From Acididesulfobacillus acetoxydans (GTDB taxonomy: Bacteria; Bacillota; Desulfitobacteriia; Desulfitobacteriales; Desulfitobacteriaceae): a stretch of DNA of 64,000 nt. Each line of letters starts with the position of its first letter. Positions within the stretch are counted from its first letter, which is position 1. The notes under the pieces were generated by a model. The model ran no database searches and was not told where the DNA came from. It saw nothing but the letters and a program-made list of their open reading frames with translations. Where the stretch lies: assembly GCF_900016645.1 (NCBI RefSeq), contig NZ_CDGJ01000104.1. One strand, 5' to 3'. Of the stretch, positions 8,575-16,971 are shown piece by piece. The translations under genes were made by a program, and so were the position numbers.

Positions 8575-8893
8575 AAACTAAACTTGCCACCGTCTGAAGA
8601 CGGTGGGTTTTATTGCGACTGAAAGTCGCCGGTCAGGCTAAAGCCTGCTGAAAAGACCAGTGGCTGAAGCCACCTTAAGATATGACTCAAACTCACTCAT
8701 CAACCTTAAAGGTATCCTCGGGGCCTTCGAATTGCTGGTTCTCCACGTATTCTTTTATCATCTCTTCTATAACCGCACCTACCGTCGCACAAAAATACCC
8801 TCGACCCCATAGATGCTGGCCCCAATATTTCTTCTGTAGATGAGGAAACTCTTCTTGCAGCAACCGCGACGACGGCCCCTTTAGGTACTAAAC
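8575..8893 (-). mobile_element. remnant of an IS200/IS605-type element (TnpA C-terminus plus hairpin end)
   Basis: On the minus strand, about 8893-8697 encodes YLKGPSSRLLQEEFPHL and HLWGRGYFCATVGAVIEEM, followed by a stop. This is the C-terminal part of a Y1-type IS200/IS605 transposase (TnpA), without its N-terminal HUH region. Beyond the stop lie four short hairpins in a row, at 8587-8606 (CCACCGTC/GACGGTGG), 8615-8629, 8635-8646 and 8660-8673, each with a TGAA- or TAAA-type loop, typical of the structured ends of this family. The fragment interrupts an amidohydrolase reading frame at about 8893. It is inactive by itself. Confidence 0.75.
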
Positions 8894-8987
8894 TACTTTC
8901 GCCGGCGACAGCCCCGGTGGGCACCGTAATTAGTGTTTTATCTAGGTGTATATGGGGATCGACGAAAGCAGGTGTAACCAACTCCCT
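8894..8987 (-). pseudogene. cytosine deaminase-like amidohydrolase fragment
   Basis: The minus strand encodes ELVTPAFVDPHIHLDKTLIT, the N-terminal metal-binding HxH strand of an amidohydrolase of the CodA type. It runs about 30 residues before the frame meets the IS200/IS605 transposase fragment. An in-frame TAA lies just upstream, so the beginning is also broken. It is most likely a leftover of a nucleobase deaminase gene that once stood next to the uracil permease. An intact codA is present at 26.2 kb. Confidence 0.6.
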
Positions 8988-9189
8988 TTAGCATCGATTT
9001 CATTTGCAATGTAGTCAACGGTTGTGGTTAGCGAACCCCGATCATCCCCATCGGGATTCGCTCCACCCCTTCCGGCGCAAGCGTCGTAAGAAGCTTGACA
9101 AAAACCGGAAACAACCCCCGCGTCACCCTGCTATTATTCAAAAATTTGTCGATTTCACCTTTCTATCTATTAGGATAAATCCTTCTAAC
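8988..9189. other. degraded intergenic sequence
   Basis: No coding potential that I recognise lies between the amidohydrolase fragment and the end of the uracil permease gene. The short plus-strand frame here has no family features. It probably contains more of the decayed amidohydrolase or element sequence. Confidence 0.35.
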
Positions 9190-10461
9190 CTAACCCGCAG
9201 AAACACCTGATCCTGACGAAGAACCCACCTCCTCGGACTCATTTTTTTCCCTAGGCAAAACCAAGTTGAGGAGAATACCAATCACCGCAGCCGGCCCTAC
9301 CCCTTCAAAAGAATACTGTCCAATAGGGATATTGATGCCGCCCACGCCTAGGGTGAAAATGATGGAAGCAATCAGCAGGTTCCGGTTGCTCGCCAGGTTA
9401 ACTTTATTCTCCACCAAGTTGCGCAGACCGACGGAAGCAATCATCCCGTAGAGGATGATCGTAATCCCGCCGAGAACGGGTTGCGGAATCGTCTGGATGG
9501 CGGCACCCACCTTTTCAATGAAGCTCAGAAGAATCGCAATCACGGCAGCTCCTTGAATCACCCGGGAACTGAACACGCGCGTGATCGCCAAAACCCCGAT
9601 ATTCTCTCCATAGGTCGTTTCGGGAACCCCGCCTAAAAATCCGGACAACATGGTCGCCACGCCATTGGCCAGCAACACTTTATGGAGACCGGGCTTATGC
9701 ATGAGATCCCGGCCCACCGTGTCCCCAATCACCAAGAGGTGCCCGACATCCTCAACCATTGTCGCAATGGCTATAGGTGCGATCAGACTCACCGCCCCCC
9801 AAGCAATCACCGGCATATGTCCCGTAACGATGGTCAGGTTGGGGAAAGCAAACCAAGCCGCATGATTGATCGTCTCGAAGTTGACCTGCCCCTGGGTGAT
9901 GGCAAAAAGATATCCCCCAACGGTCCCTAGCAGGATGGGAATAATCTTCAGAAAACCTTTGGCGAAGATATTAGCCACCACAACGATCCCTGCCGTCACA
10001 AAAGCCGTGAGCAAGCCCTTGCTGGCCTCCGAGATCGCGGTAGGTGTCAAGCTTAAACCGATAATCATGACGACAGGACCCACGACGATCGGGGGCAGAA
10101 CTCTGTTGAGCCAGTTCAACCCCACCAACGCAATGATACCAAACACGATCAAGTATATAAAGCCTGCCGCTATCATCCCCGTAAAGGCTCCTTGGGCTCC
10201 ATAGGCTTTGGACGCTGCGATGATCGGTGCGATAAAGGCAAAAGATGAACCTAAATAGGCCGGAACTTTCCCTCGGGTGATTAAATGAAAGATCAGTGTG
10301 CCCAGCCCCGACGCAAACAAAGTCACGGATGGGTCCATTTTAGTGAGCAGCGGAACGAGAATCGTGGCCCCGAACATAGCAAAGACATGTTGAAAAGACA
10401 AGGGTATCGCTTTACTTAGCGGAGGGACATCTTCAATGTCATAGACCTTTTTAAACATCAT
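9190..10461 (-). CDS. uraA: uracil/xanthine permease (NCS2 family)
   Basis: The 423-residue polytopic membrane protein of the nucleobase-cation symporter-2 family resembles UraA/PyrP more than the purine branch. Visible signatures are LSFQHVFAMFGATILVPLL near residue 20, the conserved GGVPETTYGENIGVLAITR segment near 275-295 (with the Glu that contacts the base in UraA) and a PQPVLGGITIILYGMI helix near 325. It should import uracil, or possibly xanthine, with protons across the cytoplasmic membrane. The ATG pair at 10461 has a GGGGGTC-type RBS. It is the promoter-distal gene of the thiolase to carbamate-kinase block or a separate unit, since about 390 bases with an IS605-like end lie upstream. 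Confidence 0.9.
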   Translation of the reverse strand: MMFKKVYDIEDVPPLSKAIPLSFQHVFAMFGATILVPLLTKMDPSVTLFASGLGTLIFHLITRGKVPAYLGSSFAFIAPIIAASKAYGAQGAFTGMIAAGFIYLIVFGIIALVGLNWLNRVLPPIVVGPVVMIIGLSLTPTAISEASKGLLTAFVTAGIVVVANIFAKGFLKIIPILLGTVGGYLFAITQGQVNFETINHAAWFAFPNLTIVTGHMPVIAWGAVSLIAPIAIATMVEDVGHLLVIGDTVGRDLMHKPGLHKVLLANGVATMLSGFLGGVPETTYGENIGVLAITRVFSSRVIQGAAVIAILLSFIEKVGAAIQTIPQPVLGGITIILYGMIASVGLRNLVENKVNLASNRNLLIASIIFTLGVGGINIPIGQYSFEGVGPAAVIGILLNLVLPREKNESEEVGSSSGSGVSAG

Positions 10462-10514
10462 TTCTTGACCCCCTCATAAAGTCAATTTAAGTTCTTCTCA
10501 GCATCACCGAATGC

Positions 10515-10566
10515 TTCGCGCGGAAGCCCCTGGCTTCAGACGCCTTCAGGCATGGGGTGGTTGATG
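10515..10566. mobile_element. possible solitary IS605-type right-end remnant
   Basis: The stretch CGGAAGCCCCTGGCTTCAG, then GCATGGGGTGGTTGA, resembles the structured right end that follows tnpB genes in IS605-type elements: a CCCC/GGGG hairpin ending near TTGA. No tnpB or tnpA coding sequence adjoins it. The resemblance is by memory of the family pattern only. Confidence 0.4.
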
Positions 10567-10850
10567 TCCTTATCTTATAGCCTTATTGCAAGTCATTATC
10601 CCCTTTTCCGTCCTTTTGGACCTGTGCCAGACACAATATTCAGACTTCCATAGGCATCACTCCTTGAGCATCCCTCCTCCAAAAGAAGTCAGGGATCAGC
10701 CGTTGGCAATCGGAGTAAATGTTGGGGAAGGACAGAGGACCGCTGACCGCAAAAGCGTCGCCAAAGTCCTCTTCGCTCCTCCTTGAAGTGCCCGTGGCCG
10801 CTCAGCCCGGTTGCTTCCCGTCCAGGCCGGCCTTGATGGATAAGCAGCCA
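10567..10850. other. intergenic region upstream of the uracil permease
   Basis: No recognisable gene is present. The open frames here are short shadows. The region may include the promoter for the permease and the 3' untranslated part of the DUF35 gene. Confidence 0.35.
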
Positions 10851-11192
10851 TTACTCCTTTTGAATAAAGATAAACCCATAATAATCTTGGCCGATCCCCT
10901 CCCGGACAACGTCAACCTTAGCTCGCACCTTCATTCCGCATTCGGGTTGATCCACTTCAAGCTGCCCGGCCACTCTCAGTCCGTTTCCGAATTCCACGAT
11001 ACCGAATCCAAGGAAGGGTTTCATATAGCCTTCCGGCAGATTATAGACTTTGGTCCAGGTCAGAAGCGTTGCCTCTCCGCGCAAAGGAACTTCCGCAAAA
11101 TCCCGCCCCCCGCATTTCCGACAGACATAGTGGAGAGGATGATGGAGTTCTCCGCACCGGCTGCACTGATAAGCCACCATTTCCCTATCCAT
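10851..11192 (-). CDS. DUF35 zinc-ribbon/OB-fold protein (thiolase partner)
   Basis: The protein is about 113 residues long. It has an N-terminal zinc ribbon, CSRCGELHHPLHYVCRKCGG (two CxxC knuckles), followed by an OB-fold domain (LLTWTKVYNLPEGYMKPF, GLRVAGQLEV). DUF35 proteins are acyl-CoA-binding partners of thiolase-like enzymes, for example in archaeal HMG-CoA synthesis and in steroid side-chain degradation. Here the gene follows the thiolase by a single base, so a complex is likely. The start MDREMV at 11192 has GAGGAG directly upstream; the longer open frame from 11240 would overlap the thiolase and adds non-conserved sequence. Confidence 0.85.
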   Translation of the reverse strand: MDREMVAYQCSRCGELHHPLHYVCRKCGGRDFAEVPLRGEATLLTWTKVYNLPEGYMKPFLGFGIVEFGNGLRVAGQLEVDQPECGMKVRAKVDVVREGIGQDYYGFIFIQKE

Positions 11193-11193
11193 C

Positions 11194-12405
11194 TTACTCC
11201 TCCTCCCCGGCAAGGATCGTGGCCACCACATTGTTGCCAAAACCGCCGAAATTCACGGCCAAACCGGCTTTGGCCCCTTTGACTTGGCGCCCGTGGGCTT
11301 CTCCCCGTAGCTGTTTGACCAGCTCGATGATTTGAGAGACACCCGTGGCTCCCAGAGGATGCCCCTTGGCTTTCAGCCCCCCTGAGGTATTGATTGGGAT
11401 CCTTCCGCCGATGCGCGTCTCTCCGCGCCGCACCGCCAGGTGTCCTTCTCCCCGTGGGAAGAACCCCACCTCTTCTGACTCGACAACTTCCAGGATGGTA
11501 AAGGCATCGTGCAGCTCCGCCACGTCAATGTCCTGAGGCTCCAGGCCGGCCATGGCATAAGCCCGCTTTGCGGCGAGGCGAACAGCCAAAAGATCCGTAG
11601 GGACTTCCCGCTCGGCCACGACATGCGTGTCCGTCGCCTGACCGATCCCGGCGATCTTGATCGGCCGGCGGGCAAAGCGTTCCCGTACATCCAAGGCGCA
11701 CAGCACAACCGCCGCCGCTCCGTCCGAAACCGGGCAAGTATCATAAAGATGCAGGGGTTCGGCAACATACGGGTTGATCGTCAGAGCATCCTCGTCTTCC
11801 GTGATCGCCTCCAGGTTTGGCACTAATTGGATATGAGCTGACGGATTAAACATAGCATTCTCGTGGTTCTTGACCGATACCATGGCTAAATCCCGCTCCG
11901 TCACTCCGTACTTGGCCATGATCAGCCGGGTGAACATCCCGGCAAAGGAGGGCAGGGTCAGGCCGTAAGCATACTCCGCCTCGGGGTGAAGCATAGTCGC
12001 CACAAAATCCGTCGCCTCCCAGCCGCTCAGAACCCGCATTCTCTCCCCGCCGACCACGAGCACCACATCGCACATGCCGCTGGCAATAGCCATGTATCCC
12101 AGCTTGACCGCCGAGGCTCCTGAGGCGGGACCGTTTTCTACCGTTTCCGCCATGGCCGGACGCAAATTCAGGCTATCGACCAGAGCCGAGGCCACCCCGG
12201 TTTGACGGTTTACCTGTGAGCCACCCATAGTCGAAACGAGCACTTGGTCCACCCCATGGCCCGCACCGGTCTTAACGCCCGCGTCATCCAGGGCTTCCAC
12301 AGCCGCCTCACATAGCATGTCCATCAAAGAACCTTCGTACTTCCCGAAGGGCGGATGTCCCACGCCCACAATTCCTACTTCTCGCAAGCGCTGTTCTCCT
12401 CTCAT
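11194..12405 (-). CDS. thiolase-family protein lacking the usual catalytic cysteine
   Basis: This is an about 400-residue thiolase of the SCP2/archaeal type. The C-terminal half keeps the HDAFT motif (the His that replaces the Asn of NEAF) and KAKGHPLGATG with its general-base His. The nucleophile region reads TVENGPASGASAV, where canonical enzymes have VENxCASG, so Pro stands at the place of the acylated cysteine. The enzyme may bind acyl-CoA without forming an acyl-enzyme, or catalyse a different reaction. The partner DUF35 gene follows immediately. ATG codons at 12414 and 12405 are both possible; the second has AGGAGG at better spacing. The acyl substrate is unknown; the place in a nucleobase cluster suggests a malonyl- or C3-derived acyl group, which is inference. 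Confidence 0.8.
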   Translation of the reverse strand: MRGEQRLREVGIVGVGHPPFGKYEGSLMDMLCEAAVEALDDAGVKTGAGHGVDQVLVSTMGGSQVNRQTGVASALVDSLNLRPAMAETVENGPASGASAVKLGYMAIASGMCDVVLVVGGERMRVLSGWEATDFVATMLHPEAEYAYGLTLPSFAGMFTRLIMAKYGVTERDLAMVSVKNHENAMFNPSAHIQLVPNLEAITEDEDALTINPYVAEPLHLYDTCPVSDGAAAVVLCALDVRERFARRPIKIAGIGQATDTHVVAEREVPTDLLAVRLAAKRAYAMAGLEPQDIDVAELHDAFTILEVVESEEVGFFPRGEGHLAVRRGETRIGGRIPINTSGGLKAKGHPLGATGVSQIIELVKQLRGEAHGRQVKGAKAGLAVNFGGFGNNVVATILAGEEE

Positions 12406-12469
12406 CGCCGTCATCCCTCCTCACCACTCTCCCCTTCTCCGTACCCTTCTTTTCGCCGTTCTCCCCTTT

Positions 12470-13153
12470 TTACGCTTCTCTCCGATAACCTGGGATCTGG
12501 CCGTATGTGGACGGAAGAATCATCTGTTTGGCCACAGCCATCAGCTCCTCCGGCACCGGACGCCGACCGCCGCATTTTGCGGCTTTGTGCTTTTCCCATA
12601 GTTTACGGGTCAATACGTAGGTCGGAACTCCCCCCAGTTCATGCCATTGCTCAAAACGCGGTTCAAGTTCGTACTCGATCATCCAGCGCTTAAAACCGTT
12701 AGGGCTTTCTGCCACCACCCACACTTCATCCTGTTTAAGAAAATCCATGTGATATTCCATTTTGGCGGCAAATAACTGAGCCCCCAGGCGCAAGCCCTGC
12801 CTAATCGCCAAGGTGTGATATGACATACCGATTTTTTCCGTCAGCATCCGTCCGTTTACCATGCCCACAATCTCGCCGTTCACGGTGCCGAGCAAACAGT
12901 ACTCGTCTTTCACCCGGTAGCGCAGCCAGCCCACGAGCTCGGACACCACCCGGCAGGCCACCACATCGTAGAAATCCTTTTCCACCGTGGTCAAAGGCTG
13001 GATCGCTTTCAGCAAGTGAGGGACATCGTCCCGGCTCAATTGATGAACCACTAACTTTTCCCCTGAAGCTTGGGTAATGTACTTCGCGGGATAAGGGACC
13101 ATAGGGGTTTCCACCGGTCGCAATTGAGCTTCCATTTTGTCCAATACTGCCAT
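12470..13153 (-). CDS. GNAT-like protein
   Basis: The 227-residue protein has the features of a GCN5-related acetyltransferase fold: a YCLLGTVNGEIVGMVNGRML beta-hairpin near residues 85-105, a helix with VAESPNGFKRWMIEYELEPR near 147-166 and a terminal VPTYVLTRKLW strand. The classical acetyl-CoA pyrophosphate loop (Q/RxxGxG/A) is only weakly visible near IRQGLRLGAQLF. The start has GAGGAG about 9 nt before the ATG. It lies between the nitroreductase and thiolase genes on the same strand. The substrate is unknown; the family assignment is moderate. Confidence 0.55.
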   Translation of the reverse strand: MAVLDKMEAQLRPVETPMVPYPAKYITQASGEKLVVHQLSRDDVPHLLKAIQPLTTVEKDFYDVVACRVVSELVGWLRYRVKDEYCLLGTVNGEIVGMVNGRMLTEKIGMSYHTLAIRQGLRLGAQLFAAKMEYHMDFLKQDEVWVVAESPNGFKRWMIEYELEPRFEQWHELGGVPTYVLTRKLWEKHKAAKCGGRRPVPEELMAVAKQMILPSTYGQIPGYRREA

Positions 13154-13267
13154 TTTTACATTCTCCTCTCAAGTTCAATCATGTAATTTTAGCTGCTTCT
13201 ATTTAACGAGCATTCTGCTTAACGAGTATTCTGCGGAACACTCTGTTAAACCGCAAACAAGGCCGCA

Positions 13268-13741
13268 CTAAAATGTTTCCCAACTCAAAATGGACGCTAA
13301 ACCCTTGCGGTCATGCGAGCTATCCATGTTTTCCCGCGCGTAACCCACCGGTATGACGGCGAAAACATGGTAGTTCGTCGGTATATCTAACACCTCTTTC
13401 ACTTGATCCTCCGCAAAAGAACGTACCACACACGTGCCAAACCCTCTCGCCGCCGCTTCTAATAAAAGATGGGATACGGCAAAGGCTAAATTGTAATCGT
13501 CGCGACTCTCTTCAGATAAAGCTATGACTAGAGCTGGGGCCTCGGCCACAAATTCTTGAACACAGGCCCCGGCAACTTTGGCCCGATTCGTTCCGGTCAC
13601 AATGATGAACTTCCAGGGTTGGATGTTATTAGCCGACGGAGCAAGGCGCATAGCCTCGATCAATTCCGTCAAGACCTCGGGAGAAAGACTATCTCTGCGA
13701 AATTCTCTGACACTATGACGTTTGAGTATGGCATCCAGCAT
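13268..13741 (-). CDS. nitroreductase-family flavoprotein
   Basis: The 157-residue protein begins MLDAILKRHSVREFRRDSLS, the typical FMN-phosphate-binding RxSxR start of the nitroreductase superfamily. It continues with APSANNIQPWKFIIVTGTN and GFGTCVVRSFAEDQVKEVL. It is slightly shorter than classic family members (about 170-220 residues). These enzymes use NAD(P)H to reduce nitro groups, quinones or enones, and some are dehydrogenases in catabolic pathways. Here it lies between carbamate kinase and the GNAT-like gene, perhaps reducing an intermediate of ring degradation. The RBS is GGAGG at 9 nt. Confidence 0.8.
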   Translation of the reverse strand: MLDAILKRHSVREFRRDSLSPEVLTELIEAMRLAPSANNIQPWKFIIVTGTNRAKVAGACVQEFVAEAPALVIALSEESRDDYNLAFAVSHLLLEAAARGFGTCVVRSFAEDQVKEVLDIPTNYHVFAVIPVGYARENMDSSHDRKGLASILSWETF

Positions 13742-13765
13742 GATTCATAACCTCCGTCTTTTCTT

Positions 13766-14722
13766 CTAATCAGGTATAATCCTTGTTCCGTCCTGACCGT
13801 TTAAAGCCGCCTGAACATGCTCAAAGTCGGTGATAATCACCGGATTGCCGCTGTGTTCGACGAAATGCACAGCCGCCTCGATTTTAGGTCCCATGCTTCC
13901 GGAAGGAAATTGTCCTTGGGCCAAATATTCCGTGGCCTCGGAAGCGCGCAGAACATCAAGATCCTTTTGACCCGGTTTCCTGTAATCCAGACAGACCTTA
14001 CGCACTCCTGTCAAAATCGCGAAAACATCTGCCTTAATATCCTGAGCCAATCTTTCAGCCGCCAGATCCTTGTCGATCACGGCCTCGATCCCGATATATC
14101 TTCCCTCCTTATCACTCACCGGTATGCCGCCACCCCCGACAGCTACCACGATGACACCGTTTTCCACCAGTCCTTGAATCACGCTTCGCTCCAGAATTGC
14201 TACCGGACGCGGCGAGGGCACCACCCGCCGCCATCCCCGACCGCTGTCCTCCCGCATATGGTAAGCATACAGCCGGATCAGTTCTTCCGCTTGTTCCCGC
14301 GTAAAGAACGGGCCTACAGGCTTCGTCGGATTCTGAAACGCCGGATCCGCCGGATCCACCACGCTCCGGGTCATGAGGGCGACCAGTTCACGAGGATTTC
14401 CGGACTTGCGCAGCATGTTTTGCAGCGTCTGCACGATAGCATAGCCAAGTGATCCCTGAGTATTCGCTCCACAGACATCCAAGGGCATCGGGGGAACGAT
14501 ATCCTTAGCCAGCTCGTTTTTGATAAGCAAACTTCCAACTTGGGGACCATTCCCGTGGGTAATTACCATATGATGCCCCGCCAAGGCTAAACCGGTAATT
14601 TGGCGGCAGCTTGCTTCAATATTTTCCAGTTGCTCGCTGAAGCTTCCTTTCTGTCCTTCTTTTGTAATAGCATTCCCGCCAAATGCCAAGACCAACGTTT
14701 GCTGTGCCTTACTTTTCATCAT
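13766..14722 (-). CDS. arcC: carbamate kinase (AllK/ArcC type)
   Basis: Carbamate kinase of about 318 residues. Signatures are LVLAFGGNAIT at the N-terminus, VITHGNGPQVGSLL, DVCGANTQGSLGYAI and the nucleotide-binding region GGGGIPVSDKEGRYIGIEAV. It transfers phosphate from carbamoyl phosphate to ADP, giving ATP, ammonia and CO2. Together with the DUF2877, FdrA and DUF1116 genes just upstream in transcription it matches the E. coli allFGHK arrangement, in which the kinase uses carbamoyl phosphate released by oxamate carbamoyltransferase. The frame is open to 14761, but the ATGATG at 14722/14719 gives the standard kinase N-terminus and overlaps the cyclase-family gene by about 14 bases. Confidence 0.9.
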   Translation of the reverse strand: MMKSKAQQTLVLAFGGNAITKEGQKGSFSEQLENIEASCRQITGLALAGHHMVITHGNGPQVGSLLIKNELAKDIVPPMPLDVCGANTQGSLGYAIVQTLQNMLRKSGNPRELVALMTRSVVDPADPAFQNPTKPVGPFFTREQAEELIRLYAYHMREDSGRGWRRVVPSPRPVAILERSVIQGLVENGVIVVAVGGGGIPVSDKEGRYIGIEAVIDKDLAAERLAQDIKADVFAILTGVRKVCLDYRKPGQKDLDVLRASEATEYLAQGQFPSGSMGPKIEAAVHFVEHSGNPVIITDFEHVQAALNGQDGTRIIPD

Positions 14723-15494
14723 AAGCGACGATCCGACAGATCGAAGACTCTCCGCCTTCAAAACGCCACGGGTAACAACCCGCGATCAGGCGTTTATTCA
14801 ACACTTTATCGATTTCTCCCCCTAAATTCTCGGCATGAATGATGTTGTACGGGAAAAGATCAACGTGCATCAGCTGATAATCCTGTGGCGGAAAAATGTC
14901 ATCAAGGGATTTGCCATATTTCTCCTGAAAGTAAGCCTCACACTCCCTGGCTTCACGCGGTGCCCATTCTCTAATTTTCGTATTCATCGGATGGTCCGCA
15001 GAACCGCAATCCACCCCGACCCACTTGAATTCCATTTGTCGGCACCAGGCCGAAAATTCCTTCGTCGGCCCCGGATGCTTCACCATATAACGCACTTCGT
15101 CCGCCTCAGGCTGGTCCCAGCCATATTTATGATAGCCTGTGTTGATGAGCAAGATATCCCTCTTTTTGACTTCGACCCTCTTCATAATATCCTGGGATGT
15201 GTAAATTCCGTAATCCTCAGCGATGTCACTCAGGTCGACCACGACAGCTTCTCCAATCAAATCCTCCAGGGGAATCGCCGCAATATCCCGACCGTGCGTA
15301 CAAAAATGGAGCGAGCCGTCCAAATGAGTGCCCACATGGTTGGATGTGGTAATCACCTGCCCATTGGCACCGTTGGAGCTAAGACGTTTGAAAAATTTGA
15401 TTTGCAGAGGCTCGTACGTCGGCCAAGGCGGGGTCAGGTGGCTCAGTTTCTGCGTCAGGTCATACATTTGTACTTGATCCCAGTGTTTAAGCAT
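14709..15494 (-). CDS. cyclase-family (kynurenine formamidase-like) metal hydrolase
   Basis: The protein is about 261 residues. It carries the cyclase-family signature SNHVGTHLDGSLHF (HxGTHxDxxxH, residues near 54-67), whose His and Asp side chains bind zinc or manganese in relatives such as kynurenine formamidase and isatin hydrolase. These enzymes hydrolyse amide or cyclic amide bonds. Here the gene stands between the DUF1116 and carbamate-kinase genes, so a ring-opening or ureido-acid hydrolase role in the same nucleobase pathway is plausible. The start is the ATG at 15494 with AAGGAG at 9 nt; the GTG at 15503 is less likely. Confidence 0.8.
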   Translation of the reverse strand: MLKHWDQVQMYDLTQKLSHLTPPWPTYEPLQIKFFKRLSSNGANGQVITTSNHVGTHLDGSLHFCTHGRDIAAIPLEDLIGEAVVVDLSDIAEDYGIYTSQDIMKRVEVKKRDILLINTGYHKYGWDQPEADEVRYMVKHPGPTKEFSAWCRQMEFKWVGVDCGSADHPMNTKIREWAPREARECEAYFQEKYGKSLDDIFPPQDYQLMHVDLFPYNIIHAENLGGEIDKVLNKRLIAGCYPWRFEGGESSICRIVAYDEK

Positions 15495-15561
15495 GATAAC
15501 CACTCCTTAATTTTATAATAGTGTTTAGCTTACACGGCTTGCTTTGTTCATGCAGACGTTT

Positions 15562-16971
15562 TCAAATAGTTTCCGCTAAAGCAGATAAGGCTTTTTCAAA
15601 ACAGGCCATGGGAGGCCTCACCAGACCCGCTCCGACCTGGCCGACCCCGGCCTCACGGTGGGCAATACCGGTATTGATGACCGGCAGCACTCCCAACTCG
15701 ACCACTTGGCGCACGTCAATCCCCGTCGCCGTGCCCCGGAAGTTCAAGGCTGGAATCGTGAAGACGGCATTTTCGCCGTAAGTTATCTGATACATCAAAT
15801 GACTGAACTCCAAGGCCATGGACGCCGTCCCGCCCACAAACTGCACAATAGCCGGGGCCGCGGCCATAGCAAACCCTCCCAAGCCGCATGTTTCCGTAAT
15901 CGCGCTGTCGCCTAGATCTGGGTTGGCATCTTGTGCCGTAAACCCGGGAAAGAGAAGTCCTTCCACATAGTTGGCCGGAGCGGTAAACCAGCGACTCCCC
16001 GTTCCGGCAACCCGTAGGCCAAAATCCGTCCCATTTCGGGTCATCGCCGTGACTAGGGTGCTATATTCGACCCCGGCCGCCGCATCGAGCATCGCCTTGC
16101 AGGCCGGCATGGAGAGATTTAAGAAAAAGTGGTCATTGCTGTCGATAAACTCCAGACACCGCCGTACCGTTTGGGGCTCAAGGTCCGCTTTCAGCAGCAA
16201 AGGCGCGATGATCCTGAAAAACAAAGACGTCCCAGATTTATTTCGGTTGTGCCCCTCATCTCCCATGTGCAGCATTTGCGCCATCAGGCCCTTGAGATCA
16301 ATGCCTTCGGAGAGTTCGAGAGCTTTTTTCAAGGCCGGAGCCAGCTCTTCCGCCATCCATTTCAACCGCTCCAGGACATCAGCGCCAAACGCTCCAAAAC
16401 GCAAAACCTTGCCCAAGCCTTCGTTAAGAGTACAGTACGCATAATTGCCATGGGTGCGGTTATGGATGATAAAGACAGGCATAGACGGAGATACGATGCC
16501 GGCCATCGGACCGACGGCGTTGTGTTCATGGGCGGGGCTGAAGGCAATCCCCCCGGAGGAGGCCATTTTCTCCGCATCTTCCGCCGACTGGGCCCAGCCC
16601 TCATAGAGAATAGCCCCGATGACCGCACCCCGCACCGGTCCGCTCATATGTTCCCAAGAGATGGGCGGCCCGGCATGCAACAACATATGTTCCCCCAGCC
16701 CTGGGATAAGATCACGGGCCGTTCCGATTCCCTCTAAATAGGGATGGGCTTCACTCAAGCGCCGGAAAGCTTCCCGGTTCCCTGCCTCAACTTTGTCCCG
16801 CACGGTTTCCAATTTTTCCAAGGCGGCGACCATTTCCGGATCTCCTCCGGCCGGGGGCTTCCAGTCAACTTGAAGCACCGGCAGTCCCTGGCGTAAAAGA
16901 TCGTCATAAAAGGACGGAATCCCAAGGTTGATCACCGCCAGCTCTGTCGCAAACAAATCCCGGATGCTCAT
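15562..16971 (-). CDS. allG: DUF1116 protein, AllG-type oxamate carbamoyltransferase subunit
   Basis: The 469-residue protein of the DUF1116 (YlbE/YahG) family has typical segments VINLGIPSFYDDLLRQGLPV, FSPAHEHNAVGPMAGIVSPS and TETCGLGGFAMAAAPAIVQF. In E. coli the products of fdrA, ylbE and ylbF together form the oxamate carbamoyltransferase that converts oxalurate and phosphate to oxamate and carbamoyl phosphate. All three family members are adjacent here. The ATG overlaps the stop of the FdrA gene by four bases, indicating translational coupling. The actual substrate in this organism may be another N-carbamoyl amide; see the findings. Confidence 0.85.
   Translation of the reverse strand: MSIRDLFATELAVINLGIPSFYDDLLRQGLPVLQVDWKPPAGGDPEMVAALEKLETVRDKVEAGNREAFRRLSEAHPYLEGIGTARDLIPGLGEHMLLHAGPPISWEHMSGPVRGAVIGAILYEGWAQSAEDAEKMASSGGIAFSPAHEHNAVGPMAGIVSPSMPVFIIHNRTHGNYAYCTLNEGLGKVLRFGAFGADVLERLKWMAEELAPALKKALELSEGIDLKGLMAQMLHMGDEGHNRNKSGTSLFFRIIAPLLLKADLEPQTVRRCLEFIDSNDHFFLNLSMPACKAMLDAAAGVEYSTLVTAMTRNGTDFGLRVAGTGSRWFTAPANYVEGLLFPGFTAQDANPDLGDSAITETCGLGGFAMAAAPAIVQFVGGTASMALEFSHLMYQITYGENAVFTIPALNFRGTATGIDVRQVVELGVLPVINTGIAHREAGVGQVGAGLVRPPMACFEKALSALAETI

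Noticed and set aside
9004..9210. Short plus-strand open frame near 9.0-9.2 kb
   Set aside because: It has no RBS, no family features and ends inside the uracil permease gene on the other strand.
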